DNA of 64,000 nucleotides from Mesobacillus sp. AQ2 (GCF_030122805.1 NZ_CP126080.1:749001-813000); one strand, 5' to 3'. Shown: positions 53,307 through 62,428, counted from the stretch's first letter. Numbers and translations: made by a program. Notes: generated by a model not told the origin, from the sequence alone.

Positions 53307-53320
53307 TGAAACCGTTTGCA
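53307..53320. promoter_or_regulatory. cre box 2 of the amylopullulanase gene
   Basis: TGAAACCGTTTGCA fits TGNAANCGNNNNCA at every position; it lies about 80 bases before the start codon, within the transcribed leader. Confidence 0.8.
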
Positions 53321-53353
53321 CAAGCAGGCAAAAAAATTTAATCCCCTAAAAAA

Positions 53354-53367
53354 TGCAAGCGTTTGCA
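53354..53367. promoter_or_regulatory. cre box 1 of the amylopullulanase gene
   Basis: TGCAAGCGTTTGCA, a palindromic cre matching the consensus fully, about 10-23 bases after the likely transcription start. Confidence 0.85.
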
Positions 53368-53383
53368 ATAATCTATCTTTTTC

Positions 53384-53412
53384 ATTTTACAATAGAATTG
53401 CCTAACCAGCAA
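53384..53412 (-). promoter_or_regulatory. sigma-A-type promoter of the amylopullulanase gene
   Basis: On the minus strand TTGCTG (53412-53407), 17 bases, TAAAAT (53389-53384). Cre box 1 lies just downstream. The leader to 53226 is about 150 bases. Confidence 0.5.
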
Positions 53413-53613
53413 TGGAATGTCAACGTTCATCTGTCAAACAAATAGTTCCAAAATCCTGCGTAAATCGGGAGTTTTCTAGGGATAATGATTTAGTTCTTCA
53501 ATAAATGTCACGGATTCGTCAAAAAACGGCAGGGATGTTACCATTCTATAGTTAAGGAAATAAGAAAAAATAAGGAAATAGAACTATTAGTTAATTGGGA
53601 TTTGAATGGTATT

Positions 53614-53629
53614 TTCAAGTATTCTTGAA
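53614..53629. promoter_or_regulatory. inverted repeat before the N-acetyltransferase gene
   Basis: TTCAAG-TATT-CTTGAA, about 33 bases before the chosen start; possibly an operator. The rest of the gap 53413-53613 shows no further structure I can name. Confidence 0.35.
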
Positions 53630-53661
53630 GTATGTCTACTATTGGAAAGAGGTATAGAGAG

Positions 53662-54447
53662 ATGAATGATATAAATGTTCTTTTCCGCAAAAGAATTGGC
53701 TTGAATTCAAAAGAACCCATTACACTCGAAAATCTTGCCGGAATTCTTGAACTGACAGCATCAGCGATTCCATTCGAGAACCTTTGCACGCTTTCTGGCG
53801 ACCCAGGTGAATTGAACGAGGACAGCCTGGTGGATAAAATTCTCCACCGAAACGAAGGCGGACTTTGTTATGATCTTAACGGGGTTTTGTACCTGTTTTT
53901 AAAAGAAAATGGCCTTGATGTCCAGCTGATCCTCGGGGCAGTATACGTTCCTGAACTTAACGGCTTTAGTCCAACTGGACTGACGCATGCTGCGATCATT
54001 TTGAACGATGATGGCAAGAGGTACCTGGTTGATACAGGTTTTGGAGGCAATTTGCCGCTAAGGCCAGTTCCGCTTGATGGCTCAGAAATCATGACACCGA
54101 CCGGGGAGTTCCGGGTGAGGAAAGAAGAAAGTGAATTCGGTGACTACTTTTTAGAGATGAAACTTAAGCATAAAGACACTGACTGGAGAATTGGATACGC
54201 CTTTGAATCAAGACAGCCCGTGGAGAATATGGGCGATTTAACAGAAATGAAGAAAATCATCACTGAACATCCGCAGTCTGCGTTTAACAAGAAGCCGCTG
54301 CTGACCAGGGTGACTGCTAACGGCAGTATGGTGCTGACAGAATCCAGTTTCACCCGCTGGAAGGATGGGCAGGTTACGAAAGAAGAAATAGATTCGAGCA
54401 AATTCAAGCAGCTTGCCAAGGAACACTATAATCTTGATGTAAAATGA
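53662..54447 (+). CDS. arylamine N-acetyltransferase
   Basis: A 261-residue acetyl-CoA-dependent NAT-family enzyme with the Cys-His-Asp triad: Cys69 in RNEGGLCYDLNG, His109 in GLTHAAIIL, Asp124 in YLVDTGFGG. The N-terminal IPFENL motif and overall length are normal. It acetylates aromatic amines or hydrazines, and may act in a biosynthetic amide step instead. ATG 53662 follows AAGAGG about 9 bases upstream; ATG 53632 lacks a good site. The EcsC-type gene follows after 60 bases and may be co-transcribed. Confidence 0.92.
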   Translation: MNDINVLFRKRIGLNSKEPITLENLAGILELTASAIPFENLCTLSGDPGELNEDSLVDKILHRNEGGLCYDLNGVLYLFLKENGLDVQLILGAVYVPELNGFSPTGLTHAAIILNDDGKRYLVDTGFGGNLPLRPVPLDGSEIMTPTGEFRVRKEESEFGDYFLEMKLKHKDTDWRIGYAFESRQPVENMGDLTEMKKIITEHPQSAFNKKPLLTRVTANGSMVLTESSFTRWKDGQVTKEEIDSSKFKQLAKEHYNLDVK

Positions 54448-54507
54448 AACCTTCTTATAGTGTAAACCGTTAATATAGTATCAAAAATGACAGGTGGATG
54501 GTTGAGG

Positions 54508-55323
54508 ATGGATTCAAGAGAATACCTACTGAGTGAATTGAAGGAAATAGAGAAATGGGAGAAGGACCAAAAGGGCTTATGGTTTTGGGAGAAGCTGACC
54601 AGGCTTCCATTCATGATGCTTGACCGTTTCACGCCAAAATTCATCCAGGAGAAGGTCGGTCTCCTGCTGGATGAGATGGGAAGCTACATTCAAACCGGAG
54701 GCCAGTATCTATCGAGCGAGAAGTCGGTATTCAACCATATCGAGAAGAAAACTGGCCGGAGTGTCAGACAGCTTTCTGATCTGGAGAACGTCCCAGTGGG
54801 GGAAATGAAGACAGCCTCATTGGCACTGGGCGAGCAGCGAAAAAAAGCAGCAACCATTCAGGGTGCGAGCACAGGAATCGGCGGGATTTTTACCCTGGCA
54901 ATCGATATTCCCGCAGTCCTGGCACTCTCGCTGAAAACACTCCAGGATATTGCGATCATCCATGGCTACGACCCTAAGGATAAGAAGGAGCGTGTCTTCA
55001 TCATTAAATGCCTGCAATTCTCCTCCGCAGATGTGGTCGGAAAACAGGCAATACTGAATGAACTTACTGGCTTCAACAGCGATAATAAGTCACGCGAGGT
55101 CATTTCTGAGCTTCAAGGCTGGCGTGAGGTGACGCTGACCTACACCGAATCATTCGGCTGGAAAAAGCTGCTCCAGATGGTGCCGGTAGCCGGAATTGTG
55201 TTCGGCGCATTCGCCAATCGCTCAATGGTCAGCGACCTTGCCGAGACAGGGACGATGCTTTATCAGAAGAGGCGGATTTTGGAGAGGCTTGAGAGGGTCT
55301 CAGATTCTGCTGATTTATCATAA
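54508..55323 (+). CDS. EcsC family protein
   Basis: A 271-residue protein of the EcsC family: an amphipathic N-terminal part (SREYLLSELKEIEKWEKDQ, then GLWFWEKLTRLP), a central Gly/Ala-rich hydrophobic span (GASTGIGGIFTLAIDIPAVLALS) and a second near the end (LQMVPVAGIVFGAFANRS). EcsC accompanies the EcsAB ABC transporter in some Bacillus, but here it stands without EcsAB. Role unknown. The start ATG 54508 is the second in-frame methionine; 54487 lacks a site. Confidence 0.88.
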   Translation: MDSREYLLSELKEIEKWEKDQKGLWFWEKLTRLPFMMLDRFTPKFIQEKVGLLLDEMGSYIQTGGQYLSSEKSVFNHIEKKTGRSVRQLSDLENVPVGEMKTASLALGEQRKKAATIQGASTGIGGIFTLAIDIPAVLALSLKTLQDIAIIHGYDPKDKKERVFIIKCLQFSSADVVGKQAILNELTGFNSDNKSREVISELQGWREVTLTYTESFGWKKLLQMVPVAGIVFGAFANRSMVSDLAETGTMLYQKRRILERLERVSDSADLS

Positions 55324-55334
55324 AAGAATGAGGG

Positions 55335-55368
55335 AACCCACTTGATGCTATATCGAGTGGGTTTTAGT
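55335..55368 (+). terminator. terminator of the EcsC gene
   Basis: Stem AACCCACT / AGTGGGTT followed by TTAG; the T-run is short. Confidence 0.6.
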
Positions 55369-55615
55369 ATGAAAAATCAATAGGGAAAGGGACCTTTCTT
55401 TAGCGGCTTGTCTCTCGGCATATTATCCTCATTTTCCGTAAAAAGTCTAAAACAATTTTCCTGCTAATCTTTGTGCATGTAAACCAATGGGTTCAATTAT
55501 CGCGATTTTCGCGGTTTTCGGTGGACTTGATATGCCATTCCCGATAGTTTTGTAGTAGATTCATAGTTTTCGACACAGCTTGAGGAAATTCTGCAAAACT
55601 GGGGGAGAACGACGA

Positions 55616-56725
55616 ATGAAAAAGGACAACTACTCATTGTTTAAGAAGAGGGTTGCGAAAGGCATGGTTGCCTCAACGATCCTAGTCAGCAGCAGTCTGA
55701 TGATGCCGGAAATTCCTTTGTTTCCTGGCAATGAAACAGTGGCACAAGCTGCTGGGCCAACTTTTACCGTAACAGCAGATGTCCTGAATGTCAGATCGGG
55801 ACCGGGTACGAACTATGCAAAAGTCGGCCGGCTGGTCCAGGGCAACAAGCTAAATGTGATTCAACGGATGAATAATGGATGGTACAAAATTTCCTTCAAT
55901 GGAAAAACGGCTTATGTCAGCGGTGATTATGTGTACAGTTCTGCAGTATACAGAGTTACGGCTACAAGATTGCATTTCAGGACTGGACCTGGCACTCAGT
56001 ATAAGAGCATGGGGCTTATCAATAATGGTACAGTGCTCGATGTAATCCGACAGGAAAGCAATGGCTGGTATAAAATTTCATATAAAGGAAAAATCGGTTT
56101 TGTCAGCGGGGATTATGTATCGACAAGCAATGCATCTTTCAACAAAAAAATGGACATTCCTGTGATTGCACAGCGTCCAGAATTGCCGAGCGGCTGTGAG
56201 GTTACCTCACTTGCCATGGCTCTCCGCTACTATGGAGTGAATGCTGATAAAACAACCCTTGCTAAGCAAATGCCATATGATTCAACCAAACTAGTCCGGA
56301 ATTCTGACGGTTCGATCAAAATTTGGGGAGACCCGAATGTTGGCTTTGTCGGGACACCATTTGGCAATGGCTATACGATCAATCCAGGGCCGCTTAAAAA
56401 AGTGCTCGACAAGTACCGGCCGGGAGGAATTGCTCTGACTGGCAAGAATTTTACTGAGATTGAAAGTTATGTGAAACAAGGTAAGCCGGTGCTGGTCTGG
56501 TTTACGATCAATTATGAAATGCCAGTTGCGAGGACATGGAAAACGACAGCAGGCAAAACGATTAATGCTGCAAGGCCATTACATAATATCGTCATTACCG
56601 GAACAGACGCAAACTATGTTTATTTCAACGACAGTGAAGCAGTAAAAAAAGACGTCCGATTGCCAAAAGCAAAGTTCATCAACATATATAATGCGATGGG
56701 CAAACGTGCCCTTGTAGTGAACTAA
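55616..56725 (+). CDS. secreted double-SH3 C39 family peptidase-like protein
   Basis: A 369-residue exported protein: signal peptide (about 1-46, ending QAA), two SH3b repeats (about 49-107 and 112-168; VLNVRSGPGTNYAKVG and LHFRTGPGTQYKSMG), then a papain-like C39_2 domain (about 178-369) with Cys194 in LPSGCEVTSLAM, His323 in RPLHNIVITG and Asp339 in YFNDSE. SH3b domains bind the cell wall; the peptidase would act at the envelope. ATG 55616 follows GGGGGAG with 8 bases. An open frame starts at 55580 without a site. Ends at the terminator at 56731. Confidence 0.9.
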   Translation: MKKDNYSLFKKRVAKGMVASTILVSSSLMMPEIPLFPGNETVAQAAGPTFTVTADVLNVRSGPGTNYAKVGRLVQGNKLNVIQRMNNGWYKISFNGKTAYVSGDYVYSSAVYRVTATRLHFRTGPGTQYKSMGLINNGTVLDVIRQESNGWYKISYKGKIGFVSGDYVSTSNASFNKKMDIPVIAQRPELPSGCEVTSLAMALRYYGVNADKTTLAKQMPYDSTKLVRNSDGSIKIWGDPNVGFVGTPFGNGYTINPGPLKKVLDKYRPGGIALTGKNFTEIESYVKQGKPVLVWFTINYEMPVARTWKTTAGKTINAARPLHNIVITGTDANYVYFNDSEAVKKDVRLPKAKFINIYNAMGKRALVVN

Positions 56726-56730
56726 GAGAG

Positions 56731-56768
56731 AAGCAATTGCGAACTGAATATGTTCGTAATTGCTTTTT
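56731..56768. terminator. terminator between peptidase and acyltransferase genes
   Basis: Stem AAGCAATTGCGAAC / GTTCGTAATTGCTT followed by T-rich tract. Confidence 0.88.
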
Positions 56769-56771
56769 TCG

Positions 56772-57788
56772 TTAGTTTCGATTTAGGCGAAATGCCTTCA
56801 TTTTTTGAAGCAATTGATAAGTTGCATACGACACAACAAAAACAAGAAACGCATCCACTAAATTCTGCAGTAAGTTATGAGTGCTCGGTTCCAAGCCGAT
56901 TTGTTTAAAGAAGAGATCAATCATATCAATGAAGAAAACATGAATGGCATATATTCCGAGCGAGTTTGCGCCCATTTTGGTGAGGAATAGGCCTTTTCCG
57001 AGATTGGGATTGCTTAACGCGTACAGGAACAGAAACAAGGTTAGGAAAATCGTCGAAAAGAAGTACTCTCCATGTTTGGCTTCCAATCCCTTTTGCAGCC
57101 AGAATCCTTCTGAAACCTGCAGAAGGGTAAAGAGGCAAAACAAGTAGAAATAGATTCTGCCGTTATATTTTTGCCAGGTTTGAATGGTGGCAAGCCAGAA
57201 TCCTAAAACCGTATAGAACAGGCTGACATATAGAGCGGCGCGGGTTGTACTGACCGGCAGCTCATCGAATATGGAATAAGACTGTCCAAAAAGGCCAAGG
57301 AGATTGAAGCAAAGTGCGATCACCAAAAGCAGCCTGACTTTCTTCAGCCTGTAAAAGAGGTATAGAATCGCGGTGCTCCATACCAGTGAAATCACGAACC
57401 ACAGCTGATAGCCGCTTGTCCCCTGGCCATAATAGAGGAGGTTAAGGGCCGTCATATTCTCCATATACTTCGAAAGTTCAGCCGAAGGGTTTTCATTTGT
57501 CAGCATGATTCTCGCTACATCATAGACAAAATAAAAAATAAGCCAGCTAACATAGATCTTCAGTATTTTTGTGACATATTTTCTGAAGTAAGCAAAGGAC
57601 TGCTGATTGCCGCTCACCTTAAGACTGAAAAGATAGCCTGAAGCAGCGAAGAAAAACGGAACAGCAAACCTTGAAAGATTATCAAGGACAAAATAGCCGG
57701 GCTGATCATTGCCCGGGAAGGTATGAATGATGACGACTGCCAGGATGGCATAAAATTTAATGTAGTCGATTGCGTAATTGCGCTGCAT
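56772..57788 (-). CDS. acyltransferase family 3 membrane protein
   Basis: A 338-residue membrane protein with about ten TM helices of the acyltransferase-3 (OatA/NodX/WecH-type) family: IDYIKFYAILAVVIIHTFPG (conserved His in TM1) and FFFAASGYLFSLK. Members O-acetylate sugars in the envelope or small molecules. There is no C-terminal SGNH domain. The start ATG has GAGGCAGCCCA upstream, a modest site. Substrate unknown. Single gene. Confidence 0.88.
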   Translation of the reverse strand: MQRNYAIDYIKFYAILAVVIIHTFPGNDQPGYFVLDNLSRFAVPFFFAASGYLFSLKVSGNQQSFAYFRKYVTKILKIYVSWLIFYFVYDVARIMLTNENPSAELSKYMENMTALNLLYYGQGTSGYQLWFVISLVWSTAILYLFYRLKKVRLLLVIALCFNLLGLFGQSYSIFDELPVSTTRAALYVSLFYTVLGFWLATIQTWQKYNGRIYFYLFCLFTLLQVSEGFWLQKGLEAKHGEYFFSTIFLTLFLFLYALSNPNLGKGLFLTKMGANSLGIYAIHVFFIDMIDLFFKQIGLEPSTHNLLQNLVDAFLVFVVSYATYQLLQKMKAFRLNRN

Positions 57789-57902
57789 TGGGCTGCCTCG
57801 TTATGTAAGGATTTATACTCCTAGTATTTCCACGATCATCAGCCTTATGAATATAAGAAGAATTGACTTGGGATAATAGAGTATAAAAAGGAGGCAAACC
57901 AC

Positions 57903-58031
57903 TTGAATCCTGACAAGAAACAACAAGACGAGAATGCGATTGAACAGCAGCAGAAAGACCAAAAGAACGAACATGCTAATCAATCAGACGGCTTCCGCTA
58001 TGATTACGACGACTCTTCAGACGTGAAATGA
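57903..58031 (+). CDS. small acidic hydrophilic protein, 42 residues
   Basis: A short gene too small for usual ORF finding. TTG 57903 follows AAAGGAGG (57887-57894) with 8 bases, a near-perfect site. The peptide is NPDKKQQDENAIEQQQKDQK then NEHANQSDGFRYDYDDSSDV, rich in Gln, Lys, Asp and Glu, with no hydrophobic stretch. It may be intrinsically disordered. A strong terminator follows directly. No family recognised. Confidence 0.7.
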   Translation: MNPDKKQQDENAIEQQQKDQKNEHANQSDGFRYDYDDSSDVK

Positions 58032-58072
58032 AAAGAGGGGAAACCTGCACATAAGGTTTTCCCTCTTTTTTA
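58032..58072. terminator. terminator after the 42-residue gene
   Basis: Stem AAAGAGGGGAAACCT / AGGTTTTCCCTCTTT followed by T6; it also serves the convergent MFS gene. Confidence 0.9.
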
Positions 58073-59320
58073 AACAGTTTTCACATATAACTCTTTTCGT
58101 TTCTTCTCACGAGCCACAAACAAACCGCCATACAGCATCGCTGTTCCCGTCATCAAAATGATGCCGATATACACACTCATCATGCTCGGCACCAAAAAGG
58201 CACCCATGATGATTGTCGACCGGGCAATCAAATCTGCTCCGCTGAAGCTGATGCCTGAAAACGCTGAATAGGATCCTCGTTTGTCTTCTGGCATCATATT
58301 GGCTTTTTCGGCATTGGCGATTGGTGAATAAATCAGTTCGCCGATGGTAGCAACCAGGTTGAACAAAAGCAATGCGTACCAGACATTTGCAGAAGTAATC
58401 ACGGTGTATCCAATGCTGTAAAGGATCAGTCCGGCAAGCAGCATCTTTTTCTTATCAAATTTGTCGGTCATCTTCGTGACGATAAAAGTCAGCATCACGA
58501 CGAGGAGCATGTTCTGGATGTTGAGGATACTAAGCATCCGAACACCTGAAATTTCAAAGTTTCCAACAAATAGCGGGCGAAACTCATTAGCCAGCCTGAC
58601 ACCAATATAGCTGTTGAGAGAGAATTCAGCTGCGTAAATGCACATGCTACCAACAATCGCCATGACGAACGGTTTATCCTGCAATGCTACTTTGTAGTTG
58701 GCAATCAGGTCGATAAAGATATTTTTGTGTTTTTGCGCCAGCAGGGGAACGGATGTGTCCTGAAGCCAGATCGCATAGGCGATTGGCAGACAGGCAGAGG
58801 CAATTGTCAATGCCGTGAACAAAGCCAGCTGGTGATGGGCATAAAACAACCCGCCGAGGGCAGCCCCGATTGCCAGAGACAAATTCGTGAACCAATAGTC
58901 GAGCGCGTAAATCGCTTTGCGGTTTTCAGCTGTCGTTGAATCGATGATAATCGCCTGCATCGAAGGACGGCCCAAACTGCTGAATAGCATGAAAAGCATA
59001 TATCCGCCAGCGAAGGCTATTATCCATTTTTGATCAGGCAGCAAGCTGACCGTCATCAACCCAAAAGTGACAGCACTGATTGCAGACGTAAGCAGCAGAA
59101 TCGTTTTACGGTGAAAACGGTCTGATATATATCCGCCAACAAGATTGCCTATGAAGGCAATGAACACATTTATCCCGAGAAAAACCCCGGCCCACACTGC
59201 TCCTTTATGCTGCGCGAAAAATAAGGCCATGAACGGCATGACTGCGCTTGAAATTGCCCGGTTAAAAAAAGAAGTAATTAAGCGGACTTTCAAGTTTTGA
59301 GGATATTCTTTCCATTTCAT
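58070..59320 (-). CDS. MFS transporter, divergent from SgrR-like regulator
   Basis: A 416-residue major facilitator with 12 TM helices: motif-A-like GGYISDRFHRKTILLL, TM1 start RLITSFFNRAISSAVMPFMA and a late EDKRGSYSAFSGISFSGADL. It probably effluxes a small molecule; DHA1-like drug or sugar efflux is likely. The regulator gene on the other side starts 96 bases away in the opposite direction, as do E. coli sgrR and setA, where the MFS protein exports phosphosugar-related compounds. The start ATG follows AGGAGG with 8 bases. Confidence 0.9.
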   Translation of the reverse strand: MKWKEYPQNLKVRLITSFFNRAISSAVMPFMALFFAQHKGAVWAGVFLGINVFIAFIGNLVGGYISDRFHRKTILLLTSAISAVTFGLMTVSLLPDQKWIIAFAGGYMLFMLFSSLGRPSMQAIIIDSTTAENRKAIYALDYWFTNLSLAIGAALGGLFYAHHQLALFTALTIASACLPIAYAIWLQDTSVPLLAQKHKNIFIDLIANYKVALQDKPFVMAIVGSMCIYAAEFSLNSYIGVRLANEFRPLFVGNFEISGVRMLSILNIQNMLLVVMLTFIVTKMTDKFDKKKMLLAGLILYSIGYTVITSANVWYALLLFNLVATIGELIYSPIANAEKANMMPEDKRGSYSAFSGISFSGADLIARSTIIMGAFLVPSMMSVYIGIILMTGTAMLYGGLFVAREKKRKELYVKTV

Positions 59321-59416
59321 ATTGCCAGCCTCCTTCTATACTTTGTATATTAAAGGAGACGAATATAACTAAAAATTCCCTTTTAAAATAAAATTGTCCA
59401 CTTTTAAGGAGAACGT

Positions 59417-61060
59417 ATGGATCGCCATTTACTATTGTTATGGAATCAGGTCAAATCAGGAGCTGTAAAAGTAGAGGAACTTGCTGAAGTCCTGGTGCTC
59501 AGTACGAAGCAGACACGCCGAAAGCTGCAGCAATGGCAGGAGGAAGGCTGGCTCACGTTCCAGTCCGGCAGGGGAAGGGGCAATACTTCCTCTCTGGAGT
59601 GGAATCGTCAAGTTGAGCAGGAATATGAAGATCTATTTTTCAGGAGCCTTGAAAAAGAACCAATCGAGTCTGTAAGCAAATTACTGCTGCTGGATTGGTC
59701 GGTGGAAACGAAGCAGCGGCTGATGACTGCTTTCCAGGCAAAGCTTGGCTTCAACCAGGAAGGACAGGACAGCTTAATCATCCCAAGATTTTATCCTTTT
59801 GTCACCTTCCATCCTTTAAAATTGGCGGATGCCCATAGCGCAAATATCATCGCCAATCTCTATAACAGGCTCGTCACTCTGAATGCCGACGATTCGGTTG
59901 ACCCGGAACTGGCCCACAGCTGGGAATACACAGATAACCAACTCGTATTATATTTACGGAAGGATGTTGCCTTCCATGATGGCTCGATTTTAAAAGCTGA
60001 GGATGCCGTCGGTTGTTTGCAGCAAATGAAACAGGATGAGAATTTTGCAGACTTGTGGGAACCCATCACGGCAATCACAACTCCATCTCCACTGGTGGTG
60101 AAGCTTGAGTTTCCTGGCGGCTGTTCCTATGTACTCCAGCTCTTGGGCCTCTTGACCGCAAGCATTTTTAAAGAAGTGAATGGAAAGCTGCTGGGGACAG
60201 GAGGATTTTATCTGGCAGAGGAATCTGCAGAGAAAACAGCTTTAAGCGCGTTCAAGCAATACTACGGGTATCGGCCGCTGCTTGACCGTGTGGAGTTCAT
60301 CCAGGTACCTAAAGAATTCCAGGTTGTCTATCATGCCGGCCATGAATCGAAACAAGTCGATACCTTCAAGGTGGAAAGCGATTCAGGCTTTGGCATTGTG
60401 GTCATGAATCCATATAGAAGCTCGGATATGGCTCGTAAAGAAGTCCGTGACTACATCCACATGGTCATAGACCGGCATCGTCATGAACTTCCAGAAGTTG
60501 ATGGAAGGATCACCGGCAACAATGAAGGCTGCCTGATCGGTTTATCCCGGCCCTACACCATGCCGGAATTTACAAAGCCGTCCTTATCAGCGCCGCTCAA
60601 GATGATTTATGTGAATTACACGACGAATACGTCTTTATGGTTAAAAGAAAAGCTCGAGGAGGCTGGCCTGGATGTCGAAATGGAGGAAGTATCCTTCCGG
60701 GACGCTCTTTATGATCCTAAAGTAAAAATGGGAGCGGACTTGTTTATCCACGGAGAAATTTTCGAAATGAACCAGAGTTTCTCCTACTTTTTCTTTTTGA
60801 AAAACAGCTTCTCACCGCTTCATTGCTTGATTGAAAAGAGTGAATATTTACAGCAAGTCGTTGAAGACTATACAACAACGCCATTTGAGCAATGGAACAG
60901 CCTCCATTTGCAGATCGAACAATATATGAAAGTCGAATCCCTGTGTGTTCCCCTGTATTACACAAAACGGCAAATCCCGTTTTCTATCAATCTGATGAAT
61001 GTGGAGATTAGGCATTTTGGGTATGTGGATTTGACGAAGCTCTGGACGAAGAACGCATGA
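59417..61060 (+). CDS. SgrR-like regulator with solute-binding domain
   Basis: A 547-residue protein made of an N-terminal winged helix (about 1-70; VKVEELAEVLVLSTKQTRRK, WQEEGWLTFQSGRGRGN) fused to a cytoplasmic periplasmic-binding-type domain of the family-5 (oligopeptide/dipeptide) fold (about 125-547; ADAHSANIIANLYNRLV, DPELAHSWEY, RKDVAFHDGSILKAEDAV). This architecture is that of SgrR and related regulators, which bind a ligand intracellularly and activate a neighbouring MFS efflux gene. No signal peptide. Ligand unknown. The start has AAGGAGAACGT upstream. Confidence 0.9.
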   Translation: MDRHLLLLWNQVKSGAVKVEELAEVLVLSTKQTRRKLQQWQEEGWLTFQSGRGRGNTSSLEWNRQVEQEYEDLFFRSLEKEPIESVSKLLLLDWSVETKQRLMTAFQAKLGFNQEGQDSLIIPRFYPFVTFHPLKLADAHSANIIANLYNRLVTLNADDSVDPELAHSWEYTDNQLVLYLRKDVAFHDGSILKAEDAVGCLQQMKQDENFADLWEPITAITTPSPLVVKLEFPGGCSYVLQLLGLLTASIFKEVNGKLLGTGGFYLAEESAEKTALSAFKQYYGYRPLLDRVEFIQVPKEFQVVYHAGHESKQVDTFKVESDSGFGIVVMNPYRSSDMARKEVRDYIHMVIDRHRHELPEVDGRITGNNEGCLIGLSRPYTMPEFTKPSLSAPLKMIYVNYTTNTSLWLKEKLEEAGLDVEMEEVSFRDALYDPKVKMGADLFIHGEIFEMNQSFSYFFFLKNSFSPLHCLIEKSEYLQQVVEDYTTTPFEQWNSLHLQIEQYMKVESLCVPLYYTKRQIPFSINLMNVEIRHFGYVDLTKLWTKNA

Positions 61061-61165
61061 TGGTGCCTGTCATCTTACTCTTCCCGGAAGAATTACAAAA
61101 AGGGAGGATTTTAGGTCTGTTTGGCGAAGAATACTATTAATAAATTTCAATCCAAAGGAGTCCCT

Positions 61166-62212
61166 ATGTCTAAAAAAGATTTGTTCATAGCGTCCTTGCT
61201 TGGCGGTGCGATTGGAGATGCTCTTGGTTACACGGTAGAGTTCATGAAGCTTGATGAGATTAAATCGAGATTTGGCGAGGAAGGTATAACCGATTTAGAG
61301 CTTGATCGTTACACAGGAAAGGCCTTGTTTTCCGATGATACCCAGATGACGCTGTTCACGGCTGATGGCCTGATCTGGGCATATGACCGCATGAGCGAAC
61401 GGGGGATTGGGAGCTTTGCAGGAAGCGGCATCTATCAATCTTATCTCCGCTGGCTTTATACCCAGACAAGAGCCCTGCCGGATGAGCATTATGACTGGCT
61501 GCTTGATCCCCAGCCCCATGAGGCGGGCAGCAGCATTTTACAATATAAAGAATTGTATTCAGCAAGGGCCCCGGGCAACACATGCCTGTCGGCGCTTGAA
61601 AGCAATAAAATGGGAACGATCGAAAGGCCGATCAACAACAGCAAGGGATGTGGCGGGGTCATGCGTGTTGCGCCAGTCGGCTTATTTTTACATAAAGACC
61701 CGGAGCAAGCATTCAGAGTGGCTGCGGAAATCGCCGCGATTACCCATGGACATCCGTCAGGATATTTGGCAGCTGGATCACTCGCTGTGATCATTGCAGA
61801 ACTGCTCAATGGCAAAAGTTTATCCGAAAGCATCGAGGATGCCATTGCCATTTTGAAAAGCTACCGTCATCATGAAGAGACATTGAAGTCCATTGAGGAT
61901 GCGGTTGAACTTGTAAAGAGTGAGGTGGATTCTGGAGAAGCGATATCGCAGCTTGGCGAAGGCTGGGTAGCCGAGGAAGCACTTGCGATTGCGTTGTACT
62001 GTGCTTTGAAGGAAACAGACTTCCGGAAGGCGTTGATCCTGTCAGTAAATCATGATGGCGACAGTGACTCAACGGGCTCGATCTGCGGAAATATTATCGG
62101 TGCCTGCCAGGGTCTCAAGGCTGTGCCTGAAGAATGGGCGAATCAAGTAGAGCTAAAAGAATTGATTGTCGATCTAGCTGGCAAGTTATATGAGAGATAT
62201 GAAACGGTATAG
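61166..62212 (+). CDS. ADP-ribosylglycohydrolase family protein
   Basis: A 348-residue Mg-dependent hydrolase. The metal-binding motifs are present: LLGGAIGDALGYTVEF, SDDTQMTLF (residues 56-64) near the N-terminus and HDGDSDSTGSICGNIIGA near the C-terminus. It removes ADP-ribose from proteins (DraG-type) or related targets such as ADP-ribosylated nitrogenous bases. No ADP-ribosyltransferase gene is adjacent. ATG 61166 follows AAAGGAG with 6 bases; the frame opens at 61121. A terminator follows at 62220. Confidence 0.92.
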   Translation: MSKKDLFIASLLGGAIGDALGYTVEFMKLDEIKSRFGEEGITDLELDRYTGKALFSDDTQMTLFTADGLIWAYDRMSERGIGSFAGSGIYQSYLRWLYTQTRALPDEHYDWLLDPQPHEAGSSILQYKELYSARAPGNTCLSALESNKMGTIERPINNSKGCGGVMRVAPVGLFLHKDPEQAFRVAAEIAAITHGHPSGYLAAGSLAVIIAELLNGKSLSESIEDAIAILKSYRHHEETLKSIEDAVELVKSEVDSGEAISQLGEGWVAEEALAIALYCALKETDFRKALILSVNHDGDSDSTGSICGNIIGACQGLKAVPEEWANQVELKELIVDLAGKLYERYETV

Positions 62213-62219
62213 GTTAAGG

Positions 62220-62258
62220 GAGAATCCTGAGAAATACTGGGATTCTCTTTGTTTTTTC
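62220..62258 (+). terminator. terminator of the ADP-ribosylglycohydrolase gene
   Basis: Perfect stem GAGAATCC / GGATTCTC followed by TTTGTTTTTT. Confidence 0.88.
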
Positions 62259-62280
62259 CAGGGAAGAAAGGAGAGCTATA

Positions 62281-62428
62281 TTGGATGGGGAAAAACATAT
62301 TAACAGCCGGACGGTGAGCGGATTGTTTGCATCTTATATTAATCGTTCCACTATGGCCGGCCTTTCCCGGAGATGAGGCTGCCCTGGCTGAATTTATGGA
62401 ACAGGCGATGAAGAATTTTGAAAAATAG
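62281..62428 (+). pseudogene. short frameshifted remnant, unidentified
   Basis: A strong site GAAAGGAGAGC precedes TTG 62281 (MDGEKHINSRTVSGLFASY...), which stops after 31 codons. The -1/+1 frame continues with PAFPGDEAALAEFMEQAMKN and FEK to a TAG at 62426. It reads like one small coding sequence broken by a frameshift. It overlaps no other gene. Confidence 0.45.
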
